Below, one piece after another: positions 26,604 to 38,636 of a stretch of 64,000 nt of DNA (position 1 is the stretch's first letter; each line of letters opens with the position of its first letter). A model generated the notes under the pieces. That model did not search any database and was not told the DNA's origin. It was given only the letters and a program-made list of their open reading frames with translations. This DNA comes from Candidatus Rokuibacteriota bacterium (GTDB lineage Bacteria; Methylomirabilota; Methylomirabilia; Rokubacteriales; CSP1-6). A program made the position numbers and the translations under genes. Location: assembly GCA_030647435.1 (NCBI GenBank), contig JAUSJX010000048.1, forward strand, positions 62,001 through 126,000. Direction: 5' to 3'.

Positions 26604-27633
26604 GCTGCTCTCCGTGCGCGAGCTGGAGGTGGAGTTCGCCACCGACCAGGGCGTGGCCCAGGTGCTGGACCGCATCAACCTGGGCATCGCGCCGGGCGAG
26701 GTGGTGGGGCTGGTGGGCGAGAGCGGTTGCGGCAAGACCACCCTCGCGCGGGCGATCCTCGGCATTTTGCCAATGGGGGCGGCGCGAATCCGCGGCGGCG
26801 AGATCCGCTTCAAGGGCCGGGATCTGCTCCGGGAGGACCGCAACGTCGTCAACGACGAGGTGCGCGGCACGGCCATCACCTTCATCCCGCAGGACCCGTT
26901 CAGCTCCTTCAACCCCCTCTTCACCGTGGGGACGCAGATCATGGACCTCATGAAGTGGAAGTCGCCGCGGCGGCGGGACGAGGGCGGGCCGGCGGCGCCG
27001 GGACGCTGGCCGGCGCTGCTCCGCGGCTACCCGCGCGATCGGCGGCGTGCGGACCGCGAGGCGGCGCTCGAGATCCTGCGCGCGGTGCAGATTCCGGAGC
27101 CCGAGCGCGCCCTGCGTCGCCTGCCGCACGAGTTCTCCGGCGGCCAGCGGCAGCGGCTGATGATCGCCATGGCGTTCCTGCCGCGCCCCGACCTGATCAT
27201 CGCCGACGAGCCCACGACGGCGCTGGATGTGACCATCCAGGCGCAGATCCTCCGCCTGCTCCGCGCGCTCGTGAAGGAGCGGGGCGTGTCCGTGCTCTTC
27301 ACGACGCACGACCTGGGCACCGCGCATGAGATCTGCGATCGGGTCGTCGTCATGTACGCCGGACAGGAGATGGAGTCGGCGCCCACCGACGCCTTCTTTC
27401 ACCGGCCCGCGCACCCGTACACGCAGCGGCTGCTCGAGAGCCTGCCAAACCCTGGCGGGGAGATCCGGGACATCCCGGGGGAGGTGCCCAGCCTGATCGG
27501 ACCGCCGCCGGGCTGCCGCTTCCACCCACGCTGCGACTCCGCCACGGTGGAGTGCCGTGCCGGCCGGCCGGAGGCACAGACCGTCGGCGGCGAGCACCGC
27601 GTCCGGTGCTACCACCCGGTGGCGGCGCCGTGA
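26596..27633 (+). CDS. ABC transporter ATP-binding protein, DppD type
   Basis: 345 aa. Walker A 'GESGCGKTT', signature 'FSGGQRQRLMIAMAF', Walker B 'LIIADEPTTALD', and the oligopeptide-specific C-terminal Cys region 'GCRFHPRCDSATVEC'. The Leu of LSGGQ is Phe, as often in DppD. GTG 26596 is inside the end of dppC. It drives uptake together with the next ATPase. Confidence 0.93.
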   Translation: MTELLSVRELEVEFATDQGVAQVLDRINLGIAPGEVVGLVGESGCGKTTLARAILGILPMGAARIRGGEIRFKGRDLLREDRNVVNDEVRGTAITFIPQDPFSSFNPLFTVGTQIMDLMKWKSPRRRDEGGPAAPGRWPALLRGYPRDRRRADREAALEILRAVQIPEPERALRRLPHEFSGGQRQRLMIAMAFLPRPDLIIADEPTTALDVTIQAQILRLLRALVKERGVSVLFTTHDLGTAHEICDRVVVMYAGQEMESAPTDAFFHRPAHPYTQRLLESLPNPGGEIRDIPGEVPSLIGPPPGCRFHPRCDSATVECRAGRPEAQTVGGEHRVRCYHPVAAP

Positions 27634-27657
27634 GGCCAGACGCATGAGGCAGGCCGC

Positions 27658-28635
27658 ATGACGCAGGCCACGGAGCGTCCGGCGCCGTTGCTCGAGGTCC
27701 TGGAGCTGGCCCGGTACTTCCCGACGCGGAACGCCTTCGGCCGTCGCACCGGCTGGCTCCGGGCGGTGGACGGGGTGACCCTCGCGGTGTGGCCGGGGGA
27801 GACGCTCGGTCTCGTTGGCGAGAGCGGCTGCGGAAAGTCGACGCTGGGGAAGACCGTGATGGGAATCCACGCGCCGACGGCCGGCGAGATCCGCTTCCTG
27901 GGCCGGGAGATCGGCCGACTCCCGGCGCCCGAGCGCCGGAAGGTCGCCAAGGACCTCCAGTACGTCTACCAGGATCCCGGCGCGTCGCTCGACCCGCGCT
28001 GGAAGATCAAGAACTCCCTGCACGAGCCGCTGAAGATTCACACCACCTTCTCGCGGGCCGAGCGCGCGGAGCAGGTGCAGGCGATCCTGCGGGCCGTGGG
28101 CCTGCCCGACGCCCACCTCGATCTCTACCCGCACGAGCTGTCCGGGGGCCAGCAGCGGCGCGTGGCCCTGGCGCGCATCCTCACGCTCAAGCCGCGGCTG
28201 ATCATCCTCGACGAGCCTACCTCGGGGCTTGACGTCTCGGTCCAGGCCAGCGTGCTCAAGCTATTCCGCCGCCTTCAGGAGACCTTCGCGCTCACCTATC
28301 TCTTCATCTCCCACGACCTGGCGGTGGTGCAGGCGATGTGCCGGCGGGTCGCGGTCATGTACCTCGGCAAGATCGTGGAGCTCGGCGAGGCCGCCGGCGT
28401 GTTCGAGGCGCCGCGCCACCCCTACACGCAGTCGCTGCTCGCGGCGGTTCCCCGCATCGGCGGACGGCGCGTGACCCTGGAGTTCTCCCTCGAGGGCGAG
28501 CCGCCGAACCCGCGCGACGTCCCCAGCGGCTGCCGGTTCCGGACCCGGTGTCCGGTTGCCAAGGACGTGTGCGCCGCCGAGGAGCCGCCGCTGCGCTCGG
28601 TCGGCGGGCAGCTCGTAGCCTGCCACTTCGCCTGA
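27658..28635 (+). CDS. ABC transporter ATP-binding protein, DppF type
   Basis: 325 aa. Walker A 'GESGCGKST', signature 'LSGGQQRRVALARIL', Walker B 'LIILDEPTSGLD', C-terminal 'GCRFRTRCPVAKDVC'. The N-terminal 'ARYFPTRNAFGRRTGWLRAVDGV' is typical of DppF/OppF. It completes the ABC importer begun at 23.1 kb. A convergent M20 peptidase gene follows 35 bp after the stop. Confidence 0.93.
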   Translation: MTQATERPAPLLEVLELARYFPTRNAFGRRTGWLRAVDGVTLAVWPGETLGLVGESGCGKSTLGKTVMGIHAPTAGEIRFLGREIGRLPAPERRKVAKDLQYVYQDPGASLDPRWKIKNSLHEPLKIHTTFSRAERAEQVQAILRAVGLPDAHLDLYPHELSGGQQRRVALARILTLKPRLIILDEPTSGLDVSVQASVLKLFRRLQETFALTYLFISHDLAVVQAMCRRVAVMYLGKIVELGEAAGVFEAPRHPYTQSLLAAVPRIGGRRVTLEFSLEGEPPNPRDVPSGCRFRTRCPVAKDVCAAEEPPLRSVGGQLVACHFA

Positions 28636-28670
28636 CGCTCTAGCCTGGCGCGCGATCCCGTCGAAAGCGC

Positions 28671-29837
28671 CTACCCGATGGAAAAACCGGCCGCCCAGCG
28701 GTCGAGGAAGACCGCGATCATCTTCGTCCGCTCCAGCAGGGTGGCCACCTCGATGAACTCCTCGGCGCTGTGGGCGCGGCTCCCCTTGGGGCCGAGGCCG
28801 TCGATGGTGGGGGCCACCGCCGAGGTGTGGTTGCCGTCGGAGCCGCCGCCGGTCTTGATAGCCCTGACCTCCACCCCCAGCTCACGCCCCGAGGCACGCA
28901 TGATCTCGAGCAGCCGCTCGGTGCCGGGGTGCCCGGGCGGCCAGGGCGGGAAGTGCACGCGGCCCCAGAAGCGCGCAGTGGTGCCGGGCACGCGGACGCG
29001 CTCGCAGATCTCGCGCATGGTGGCGATGGCGCGGTCGGCCTCCTCCTGTGTCCAGGCCCGGAGGTCGATCTCGGCGATGGCGTGGTCGGCCACCACGTTC
29101 GGGCGCTCGCCGCCCTTGACGGTGCCCACGTTGACCGTGGTGCCGCTGTCGAAGTCGGTCAGCGCGTGGAGCGCGGCGACCTTCTGCGCCAGGTCCCAGA
29201 TGGCGCTCGCGCCCAGCTCGGGCTGGAGCCCGGCGTGCGCGGCCTTGCCCGTGACCTCCAGATGGAACGTGCCCGCTCCCTTGCGGGCCATGACGTACTC
29301 GCCGCCGGGGCGCGCGGGCTCGAGGATGCCCACGCTGTGCGCCCGGCGGGCCTCGGCCTGGATCAGGTCGTGAGAGGTGGGTGAGAGCCGTTCCTCGTCG
29401 GAGTTGAACACGACGGCGACGCTGGTCTCCGCCCAGGCGCGCGTCCTGGCTTCCTTGTGGGCGCGGAGCGCGTAGAGTACGGCGGCGAGGCCGCCCTTCA
29501 TGTCGTAGACGCCGGGACCCCAGGCCAGACCTCGCTCGTCGATCCGGAACGGGCGGTGCTTCACGGTCCCCGACGGGAAGACCGTGTCGAAGTGCCCGAC
29601 GAAGAGGAAGCGCTTGGGCCCCGTGCCGGACTTCTCTCCCACGATGTGGTCGCCGAAACGCTCCTGGGGGATGCGCCGCGTGGTGAAGCCCAGGAGATCG
29701 AGCCGCTCAGCGAGGATGGCGCCGACGCGGTTACTGTCGATCGGGTCGTCGGTGCCGCTGTCGTGGTTCACCAGGCGGGCGAGGAATTCGATCTGCTCGT
29801 CGCGCCAGCCGTCGAGACGGTCCAGGAGCTCACGCAT
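28671..29837 (-). CDS. M20 family metallopeptidase (carboxypeptidase G2-like)
   Basis: 388 aa. Zinc-site motifs are 'GHFDTVFPSG', 'GVYDMKGGLAAV' and 'NSDEERLSPTS', and a dimerisation domain lies in the middle. It has no signal peptide, so it is probably cytoplasmic, hydrolysing acyl-amino acids or dipeptides brought in by the neighbouring importer. ATG 29837 is chosen because a -10 TACTAT ends 6 nt before it and the 51 earlier codons lack family similarity. Confidence 0.9.
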   Translation of the reverse strand: MRELLDRLDGWRDEQIEFLARLVNHDSGTDDPIDSNRVGAILAERLDLLGFTTRRIPQERFGDHIVGEKSGTGPKRFLFVGHFDTVFPSGTVKHRPFRIDERGLAWGPGVYDMKGGLAAVLYALRAHKEARTRAWAETSVAVVFNSDEERLSPTSHDLIQAEARRAHSVGILEPARPGGEYVMARKGAGTFHLEVTGKAAHAGLQPELGASAIWDLAQKVAALHALTDFDSGTTVNVGTVKGGERPNVVADHAIAEIDLRAWTQEEADRAIATMREICERVRVPGTTARFWGRVHFPPWPPGHPGTERLLEIMRASGRELGVEVRAIKTGGGSDGNHTSAVAPTIDGLGPKGSRAHSAEEFIEVATLLERTKMIAVFLDRWAAGFSIG

Positions 29838-29843
29838 GGCGGC

Positions 29844-29849
29844 ATAGTA
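29844..29849 (-). promoter_or_regulatory. -10 element of the M20 peptidase gene (leaderless)
   Basis: TACTAT on the minus strand ends 6 nt (GCCGCC) before ATG 29837. No Shine-Dalgarno and no good -35. Confidence 0.45.
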
Positions 29850-30034
29850 CCGCGCCGCCGTCGGGTGCGGACCTGTTCTCCGAGTCCCCGAATATATGGA
29901 GCAGCTGTTGGCGAAGGCGAAGGCAAAGACCAGATGGGGCTGCGCCGGATGACGCGGGAAACCCAGGACGGGAACCCGATGGAGAGGCACCGAACCCTGC
30001 TAGAATCGGTCGGCGGGTCGGGGGGACCGCGCGC

Positions 30035-32080
30035 ATGCAGATCGGCGTCGACATCGGCGGCACCTTCACCGATATCGTGGCCCTCGACGGCGAGGGCCGC
30101 CTGGTCCTGACCAAGGTCCCCACCACGCCCAAGGATTTGCTGGAGGGCATCGACGCGGCGGTGCGCCGAGTCCTGGCGCTGGCGGGCGCCCCCGCCGGGG
30201 CCGTCGAGCGGTTCATCCACGGAACGACCGTCGCCACCAACGCCGTGCTGGAGCAGAAAGGCGCGGTCACGGCGATCCTCACCACCGAGGGCTTCGAGGA
30301 CGTGCTGGAGCTCGGGCGGATGAAGCGCTCGCGCATGTACGACCTCGACATGGACCCCGAGACACCGACCTTTCTGGCGCCGCGGCGGCGCCGCATCGGC
30401 ATCCGCGAGCGGCTCGACGCCCGCGGGGCCGTCCTCACGCCGCTCGACGAGGAGCAGGTCCGCGCCGCCGTGGCGGGCCTCCGGGACCAGGGCGTGCAGG
30501 CGATCGCGGTGTGCTACCTCTTCTCCTTCGTCAATCCCGCGCACGAGCGCCGCACCCGCGAGATCTGCCAGGCGGTGGCGCAGGAGATCAGCGTCTCCCT
30601 CTCGTCCGAGGTGGATCCGACCTTCCGGGAGTACGAGCGCCTGTGCGTCACCGCCTTCGACGCCTACGTGGGCCCTGTGGTGAAGCGCTACCTCGCCGGC
30701 CTGGCCGAGACGCTACGGGGCCTCGGCATCCCGGGCGTGCCCCTCGTCATGCGCTCGCGGGGCGGGATCGTCTCTGCGTCGCTGGCGGCGCGGCAGCCGG
30801 TGACCCTCTTCCTCTCGGGCCCGGCCGGGGGTGTCATCGGCGCCCGGTTCGCGGCCGAGCGCTCCGAGGTGCACGACTTCGTCTCCCTCGACATGGGCGG
30901 CACGAGCAATGACGTGGCGGTGGTGCGGGGCGGCGCGCCGCTCATCGCCAGCGAGGGCTCGATCGGGCCGTACCCGGTGCGCACGTCCATGGTGGACGTG
31001 AACACCATCGGAGCCGGCGGCGGGAGCATCGCGTGGATCGACGGGGCCGGCGGGCTCCGCGTGGGCCCCCGGAGCGCCGGCGCCGATCCCGGCCCCGCGT
31101 GCTATGGCCGGGGCGGCGACCAGGCGACGGTGACCGACGCCAACCTCCTGCTCGGCTACCTGAACCCGGAGCGTTTCGCCGGCGGCTTGATGGCGCTCGA
31201 TGTGGGAGCCGCCGAGCGCGCCGTCGGCGCCGTCGCCAGCCGGCTCGGCCTGGACCTGATCGCGGCGGCGGCGGGCATCCACCGCGTGATCAATGCGCGG
31301 ATGGCCGACCAGATCCGCCTCGTGACCATCAAGCGCGGCTACGACCCCCGGCAGTTCGCGCTGGTGGTGCTGGGGGGCGCGGGACCGGTGCACGGCGCGC
31401 CGCTGGCCGAGGAGATGGGCATGGCTGAGGTGATCGTGCCCGAGACGCCGGGAGTCCTGGCGGCCTTCGGCCTGCTGGCCGCCGCCATCGAGCACCACCA
31501 TGCGCGGACACTCCAGGCGGGCACCGACGGCGTCGACCTGGACGCGGTCAACCAGTGCCTCGCCGAGCTGGATGCGGCCGGCCAGGCGCGGATGCGGGAA
31601 GAAGGCGTGCCGGCTGCCGAGGTCCGCGTCGCCTACTCGGCGGACATGCGGTACGTCGGCCAGGCCTACGAGCTCGAGGTGCCTATCGCCGCCCCGCTCA
31701 CCCGCGAGCGGGTGCCGAAGGCCGTGGGCGCCTTCCATGCGGCGCACGAGCGCGTCTACGGTTACGCGCGCGTGCAGCAGCCGGCCGAGTTCGTCAACTT
31801 CCGGGCAGTGCACACCTTCCCGCTCCCGCGACCCGTGGTGCGGCCGCCCGCGCGCGCCGCCGGCGCGGCGGACGGCGCGCGCGTCGGCGAGCGGCGCGCG
31901 TACTTCGCTCCCGGCGGCTTCGTCACGACGGCCGTCTACGATCGCGCCCGCCTGCCGCTCGGGTCGCGGGTGCCGGGACCGGCCATCGTCGAGCAGGACG
32001 ACACCACCACGGTCCTCCCTCCGGGGCACACGGCCCTCGTGGACGCCTCGGGGAACCTGCGCATCAGGAGAGCGTCTTGA
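30035..32080 (+). CDS. Hydantoinase/oxoprolinase A subunit (cluster 2)
   Basis: 681 aa HyuA with 'GVDIGGTFTDIVALD' at the start, 'LFLSGPAGGVIGA', 'SLDMGGTSNDVAVV' and 'VLGGAGPVHGAPLA'. ATG 30035 lies behind GGGGGGACC. A -10-like TAGAAT is at 30001-30006. It is a clear paralogue of the 18.2-kb HyuA but divergent enough for a different substrate. It leads a three-gene operon with hyuB and an SDR. Confidence 0.93.
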   Translation: MQIGVDIGGTFTDIVALDGEGRLVLTKVPTTPKDLLEGIDAAVRRVLALAGAPAGAVERFIHGTTVATNAVLEQKGAVTAILTTEGFEDVLELGRMKRSRMYDLDMDPETPTFLAPRRRRIGIRERLDARGAVLTPLDEEQVRAAVAGLRDQGVQAIAVCYLFSFVNPAHERRTREICQAVAQEISVSLSSEVDPTFREYERLCVTAFDAYVGPVVKRYLAGLAETLRGLGIPGVPLVMRSRGGIVSASLAARQPVTLFLSGPAGGVIGARFAAERSEVHDFVSLDMGGTSNDVAVVRGGAPLIASEGSIGPYPVRTSMVDVNTIGAGGGSIAWIDGAGGLRVGPRSAGADPGPACYGRGGDQATVTDANLLLGYLNPERFAGGLMALDVGAAERAVGAVASRLGLDLIAAAAGIHRVINARMADQIRLVTIKRGYDPRQFALVVLGGAGPVHGAPLAEEMGMAEVIVPETPGVLAAFGLLAAAIEHHHARTLQAGTDGVDLDAVNQCLAELDAAGQARMREEGVPAAEVRVAYSADMRYVGQAYELEVPIAAPLTRERVPKAVGAFHAAHERVYGYARVQQPAEFVNFRAVHTFPLPRPVVRPPARAAGAADGARVGERRAYFAPGGFVTTAVYDRARLPLGSRVPGPAIVEQDDTTTVLPPGHTALVDASGNLRIRRAS

Positions 32081-33873
32081 GCGCGCGTACGGTCATCGAC
32101 CCCATCCTCCTGGAGGTGCTGCGCAACCGCCTGGACACCATCGCCGACGAGATGGAGCTGACGCTGCTCAAGAGCGCGGCGTCGCCCATCGTCAAGGAAG
32201 GCCTCGACGCCTCGGCGGCGCTCTTCAATACCCAGGGGGAGACCATCGCCCAGGCGGCAGCCATTCCCATTCACCTGGGGGCGCTCCAGTTCGCCGCGCG
32301 GCGCCTCGTGCGGGCCTTCCCGCCCGCGCGCATGCGGGACGGCGACGCCTATCTCCTGAACGATCCCTACGACGGCGGCACCCACCTGCCGGATATCACC
32401 CTGGCGGTGCCCGTGTTCTCCGAGGGGCAAGCGGTGGCGCTGGCGTGCACCATGTGCCACCACCAGGACGTGGGGGGGCGCACGCCCGGCAGCGTGCCGA
32501 CGGACGCCACCGAGCTGTACCAGGAGGGCATCATCATCCCGCCCACGCAGCTCTTCCGGGCGGGGGAGCTGGACGAGAACCTGTTTGGCCTCCTCACCCG
32601 CAATGTCCGCCTGCCGGACGTGTTCACCGGCGACCTCATGGCTCAGGTGGCGGCAGGGCGGCTGGGCGGTATCCGGCTGCGCGAGCTCTTCGCCACTCAT
32701 GGGACCCAGATCGTGCTGGACTATATCGAGGAGCTGCTCACGCGGGGGGAGACGCTGACGCGGCAGGGGATCGAGGCCATTCCCGACGGGGAGTACCGCT
32801 TCGAGGACTATCTCGACAATGACGGCGTGGAGCTCGACCGCCGCGTGAAGATCGCGGTGACGCTCCGGGTGCGGGGCTCGTCCATGACGTTCGACTTCAC
32901 GGGGACGGATCCGCAGGTGCGCGGGCCCTTCAACTCGGTGCCGGCGTCAACCCTGTCGGCAGTGTACTATGCCATCCGCGCCATCTCCGACCCGTCCGTC
33001 CCGAACAACGGGGGCTGCTTCCGCGCGGTGGACGCGGTGCTGCCCGAGGGGACGGTGGTGAACCCGTGGCCGCCGGCGCCGGTGAGTTGCCGCACGGCGA
33101 CCATCAAGCGCATCGCCGACACCATCCTCGGCGCGCTGGTCCGGGCGCTGCCCCACCGCATGCCCGCCGCCAACTCCGGCACGCTGCTCGTTATGGCCCT
33201 CGGCGGAAGCGACCCGCACACCGGCCGCCCCTTCGTGGCCAGCGAGCTCGCCGCGGGCGGCATGGGCGCGCGCCCGCGGAAGGACGGGATCGATGCCATC
33301 GAGACCGACGTCTCCAACTGCATGAACATCCCGGTGGAGTCGGTGGAGATGGGCTTTCCGTTGCGCATCCCGCGCGCCGGCCTCTGGACGGACTCGGGCG
33401 GCGCGGGGCAGTTCCGCGGGGGCCTGGGGCTGGAGAAGGTGTTCGAGGCCACGACCACCGACGTCATGGTCTCCCACCGCGGCGAGCGCTTCGCGTCGGC
33501 GCCCTGGGGGCTCCATGGCGGCGCGCCCGGCCGGTGCGCCCGCGCTTTCATCCTCCGCAAGGACGGGCGACGGGAGGAGCTGCCGTCGAAGAAGATGATC
33601 GTGCTCCACGCGGGCGACCAGCTCTGGGAGTACATCGCCGGCGGAGCTGGCTACGGGGACCCGCTCGATCGGGACCCCGAGCTGGTCCTGTCCGACGTGC
33701 TGGACCGCAAGGTCTCGCTGGAGGCCGCACGCGAGGCCTACGGCGTGGTGCTCATGCCCGAAGGCGGCGCGCTGGACGAGCTGGGGACGAAGGAATGCCG
33801 CGAGGCACTCCGCCGCCAGCGAGGCCCGATCGGGTGGACCTTCGACCGCGGTGTCGACGGGCGCGAGGCCTGA
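32077..33873 (+). CDS. Hydantoinase B/oxoprolinase subunit (cluster 2)
   Basis: 598 aa HyuB: 'VLRNRLDTIADEMELTLLKSAASPIVKEGLD', 'YLLNDPYDGGTHLPDITL', 'CTMCHHQDVGGRTPGS', 'DSGGAGQFRGGLGLEKVFE', and 'GGAGYGDPLDR' near the end. The start is TTG 32077 overlapping the hyuA stop (TTGA). It pairs with HyuA of this cluster. The SDR start is 3 bp after its stop. Confidence 0.92.
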   Translation: MSARTVIDPILLEVLRNRLDTIADEMELTLLKSAASPIVKEGLDASAALFNTQGETIAQAAAIPIHLGALQFAARRLVRAFPPARMRDGDAYLLNDPYDGGTHLPDITLAVPVFSEGQAVALACTMCHHQDVGGRTPGSVPTDATELYQEGIIIPPTQLFRAGELDENLFGLLTRNVRLPDVFTGDLMAQVAAGRLGGIRLRELFATHGTQIVLDYIEELLTRGETLTRQGIEAIPDGEYRFEDYLDNDGVELDRRVKIAVTLRVRGSSMTFDFTGTDPQVRGPFNSVPASTLSAVYYAIRAISDPSVPNNGGCFRAVDAVLPEGTVVNPWPPAPVSCRTATIKRIADTILGALVRALPHRMPAANSGTLLVMALGGSDPHTGRPFVASELAAGGMGARPRKDGIDAIETDVSNCMNIPVESVEMGFPLRIPRAGLWTDSGGAGQFRGGLGLEKVFEATTTDVMVSHRGERFASAPWGLHGGAPGRCARAFILRKDGRREELPSKKMIVLHAGDQLWEYIAGGAGYGDPLDRDPELVLSDVLDRKVSLEAAREAYGVVLMPEGGALDELGTKECREALRRQRGPIGWTFDRGVDGREA

Positions 33874-33875
33874 GC

Positions 33876-34655
33876 GTGGGGGTGTGGTTCTCTGGGCAGG
33901 CGTTCCTGATCACGGGCGCCGCATCCGGGATCGGCCGGATGCTGGTCGAGATGCTGGCCGAGCACGGCGCCGTGCTCGTGCTGTGCGACGTCGACACAGA
34001 GCAGCTCGAGGCCACCCGCCGGGCGCTCGCCGAGGCCGGACGGCGCGTCCATGCCATCGCCGCGGACGTGTCGAGCCCGGATCAGGTCGAGCGCATGGCG
34101 GCCGAGGCGTTCCGCGTCGCCGGCCCGATCAGGGGGTTGGTGAACTGCGCGGGCATCTATCCGGTGACGCCGCTTCTCGAGATGGCCGCGGAGGAGTGGG
34201 ACCGTGTGCTCAACACCAACCTGAAGGGGCCGTTCCTGGTGACGCAGGCGGTGGCGCGGCGCATGATCGAGGCGCGCAGTGGCGGCAGCATCGTCAACAT
34301 CTCGTCAAGCGCGAGCCGGCTGGCGCGGCCGGGCATCGCCCACTACGGGGCGTCCAAGGCCGGGCTCAATCAGCTCACCGCCGTGATGGCCGTGGAGCTG
34401 GCGCCGCATGGCATCCGCGTCAACGCCGTGGCGCCGGGGCTGATCGGGACGGACCGCGTGCTGGCGGCGGCGCGCGGTCCCGCGGGGGAGGCGGAGCACA
34501 CGACGAAGCTGGCGCGCATCCCGCTCGGCCGTGAGGGAACGCCCGCAGAGGTCGCCGACCTCGTGCTGTTCCTGCTGTCGCCCGAGGCGAGCTATTGCAC
34601 GGGTGGTGTGTACGCGGTGGACGGGGGGTTCACGCTGGGGATTCCGCGCTACTGA
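33876..34655 (+). CDS. SDR-family oxidoreductase (cluster 2)
   Basis: 259 aa from GTG 33876 (GTG 33882 is an alternative). TGAASGIG, 'LVNCAGIYPVTP', 'SSSASRLARPGIAHYGASK' with the YxxxK catalytic pair, and the usual 'YCTGGVYAVDGGFTLG' end. It mirrors the SDR behind the first hyuAB pair, suggesting both operons run a ring-opening step followed by an alcohol/ketone redox step. Confidence 0.9.
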   Translation: MGVWFSGQAFLITGAASGIGRMLVEMLAEHGAVLVLCDVDTEQLEATRRALAEAGRRVHAIAADVSSPDQVERMAAEAFRVAGPIRGLVNCAGIYPVTPLLEMAAEEWDRVLNTNLKGPFLVTQAVARRMIEARSGGSIVNISSSASRLARPGIAHYGASKAGLNQLTAVMAVELAPHGIRVNAVAPGLIGTDRVLAAARGPAGEAEHTTKLARIPLGREGTPAEVADLVLFLLSPEASYCTGGVYAVDGGFTLGIPRY

Positions 34656-34768
34656 GGAGCGCCGCCGAGCCCACCGGGGCGTGATTGGACCGCGCGCGCG
34701 GAGCACGAGGCGCAGGACGGGCTGATAGCGGCAAGGGCCCGATTCGTTGATCCCGGAAAGAGGAGCGG

Positions 34769-35683
34769 ATGATGAGCGACCCAAAGAGCGGCGGACAGGA
34801 AGCGCCCTGGCAGTGGGCGGAAGCAAAGTGGCGCGGCATCGTCGGCAAGGTTCGGGCCGGCCGCTCGCTCAAGCCAATGCAGTGGAAGGACGGCGCGCGG
34901 GTGGCCGTCGCACTCTCGTTCGACTCCGATCACGAGAGCGGCACGCTCCGGGAGGGGGAGAGCTCGCCCGGGAAGCTCTCGCAGGGCCAGTACGGGAACC
35001 GGCAGGGCGTCCCTCGCATCCTGGCGCTGCTGAAGCAGCACCACGTCCCGGCGACCTTCTTTGTGCCCGCGGTCATCGCCCAGCTCTATCCCGACGAGCA
35101 GCGGCGCGTCGTCGCCGAGGGACACGAGATCGGCACCCACGGCTGGATCCACGAGCGCAACAGCATCCTGCCCGCCGAGACGGAGCGCGACTTGCAGAAG
35201 CGCGCCGCCGACACGCTGGAGCGAATCAGCGGTGTCCGGCCAGTGGGCATTCGCACGCCGTCCTGGGATTTCAGCCCGCACACTCTGGCCATTTCCCGCG
35301 AGATGGGCCTCGTCTACGACTCCTCGCTGATGGCCGACGACGAGCCGTACGAGCTGCTGGAAGACGGCCAGCCCACCGGCATGGTCGAGCTGCCGGTGGA
35401 GTGGATCCGAGACGACGCGATCTACTTCAACATGGACCGCTTCTCGGCCCTGCGCCCCTACACGCCGCCGGCCTCGGTGCTCGACATCTTCAAGGCGGAG
35501 TTCGACGGGGCCTATGCCGAGCGGGGGCTGTTCCTCTTGACCATGCACCCCCACATCATCGGCCACCGCTCGCGCATCGCGCTCCTGGCCCGGTTGATCG
35601 AGCACATCCGCGGGCATGCCGGCGTGTGGTTCGCCACCCACGCCGAGATCGCCCGCTACGTGAAGGCGCAGATCGGCCTCTGA
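34769..35683 (+). CDS. Polysaccharide deacetylase family protein
   Basis: 304 aa NodB-fold protein. Metal and catalytic residues are in 'SFDSDHESG' and 'EGHEIGTHGWIHERN' (His pair), with 'IRTPSWDFSPHT' and the closing 'LTMHPHIIGHRSR'. This subgroup, without signal peptide and next to hydantoinase genes, resembles allantoinase/PuuE-like cyclic-amide hydrolases more than cell-wall deacetylases, so it may join the hydantoin-type pathway (inference). GAGGAG precedes ATG. Confidence 0.87.
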   Translation: MMSDPKSGGQEAPWQWAEAKWRGIVGKVRAGRSLKPMQWKDGARVAVALSFDSDHESGTLREGESSPGKLSQGQYGNRQGVPRILALLKQHHVPATFFVPAVIAQLYPDEQRRVVAEGHEIGTHGWIHERNSILPAETERDLQKRAADTLERISGVRPVGIRTPSWDFSPHTLAISREMGLVYDSSLMADDEPYELLEDGQPTGMVELPVEWIRDDAIYFNMDRFSALRPYTPPASVLDIFKAEFDGAYAERGLFLLTMHPHIIGHRSRIALLARLIEHIRGHAGVWFATHAEIARYVKAQIGL

Positions 35684-35795
35684 TCGCAGCGCACCAGGCT
35701 CGGGCCATGCGGTCGAGCGCGCGTCGCTCGCCGGCTCAGAGTTGCCGCGCTGGTGCCGCGTCGGGTAGACTTTCCATCTCAGGAGGACCTATCGG

Positions 35796-38636
<2,841 letters not shown>

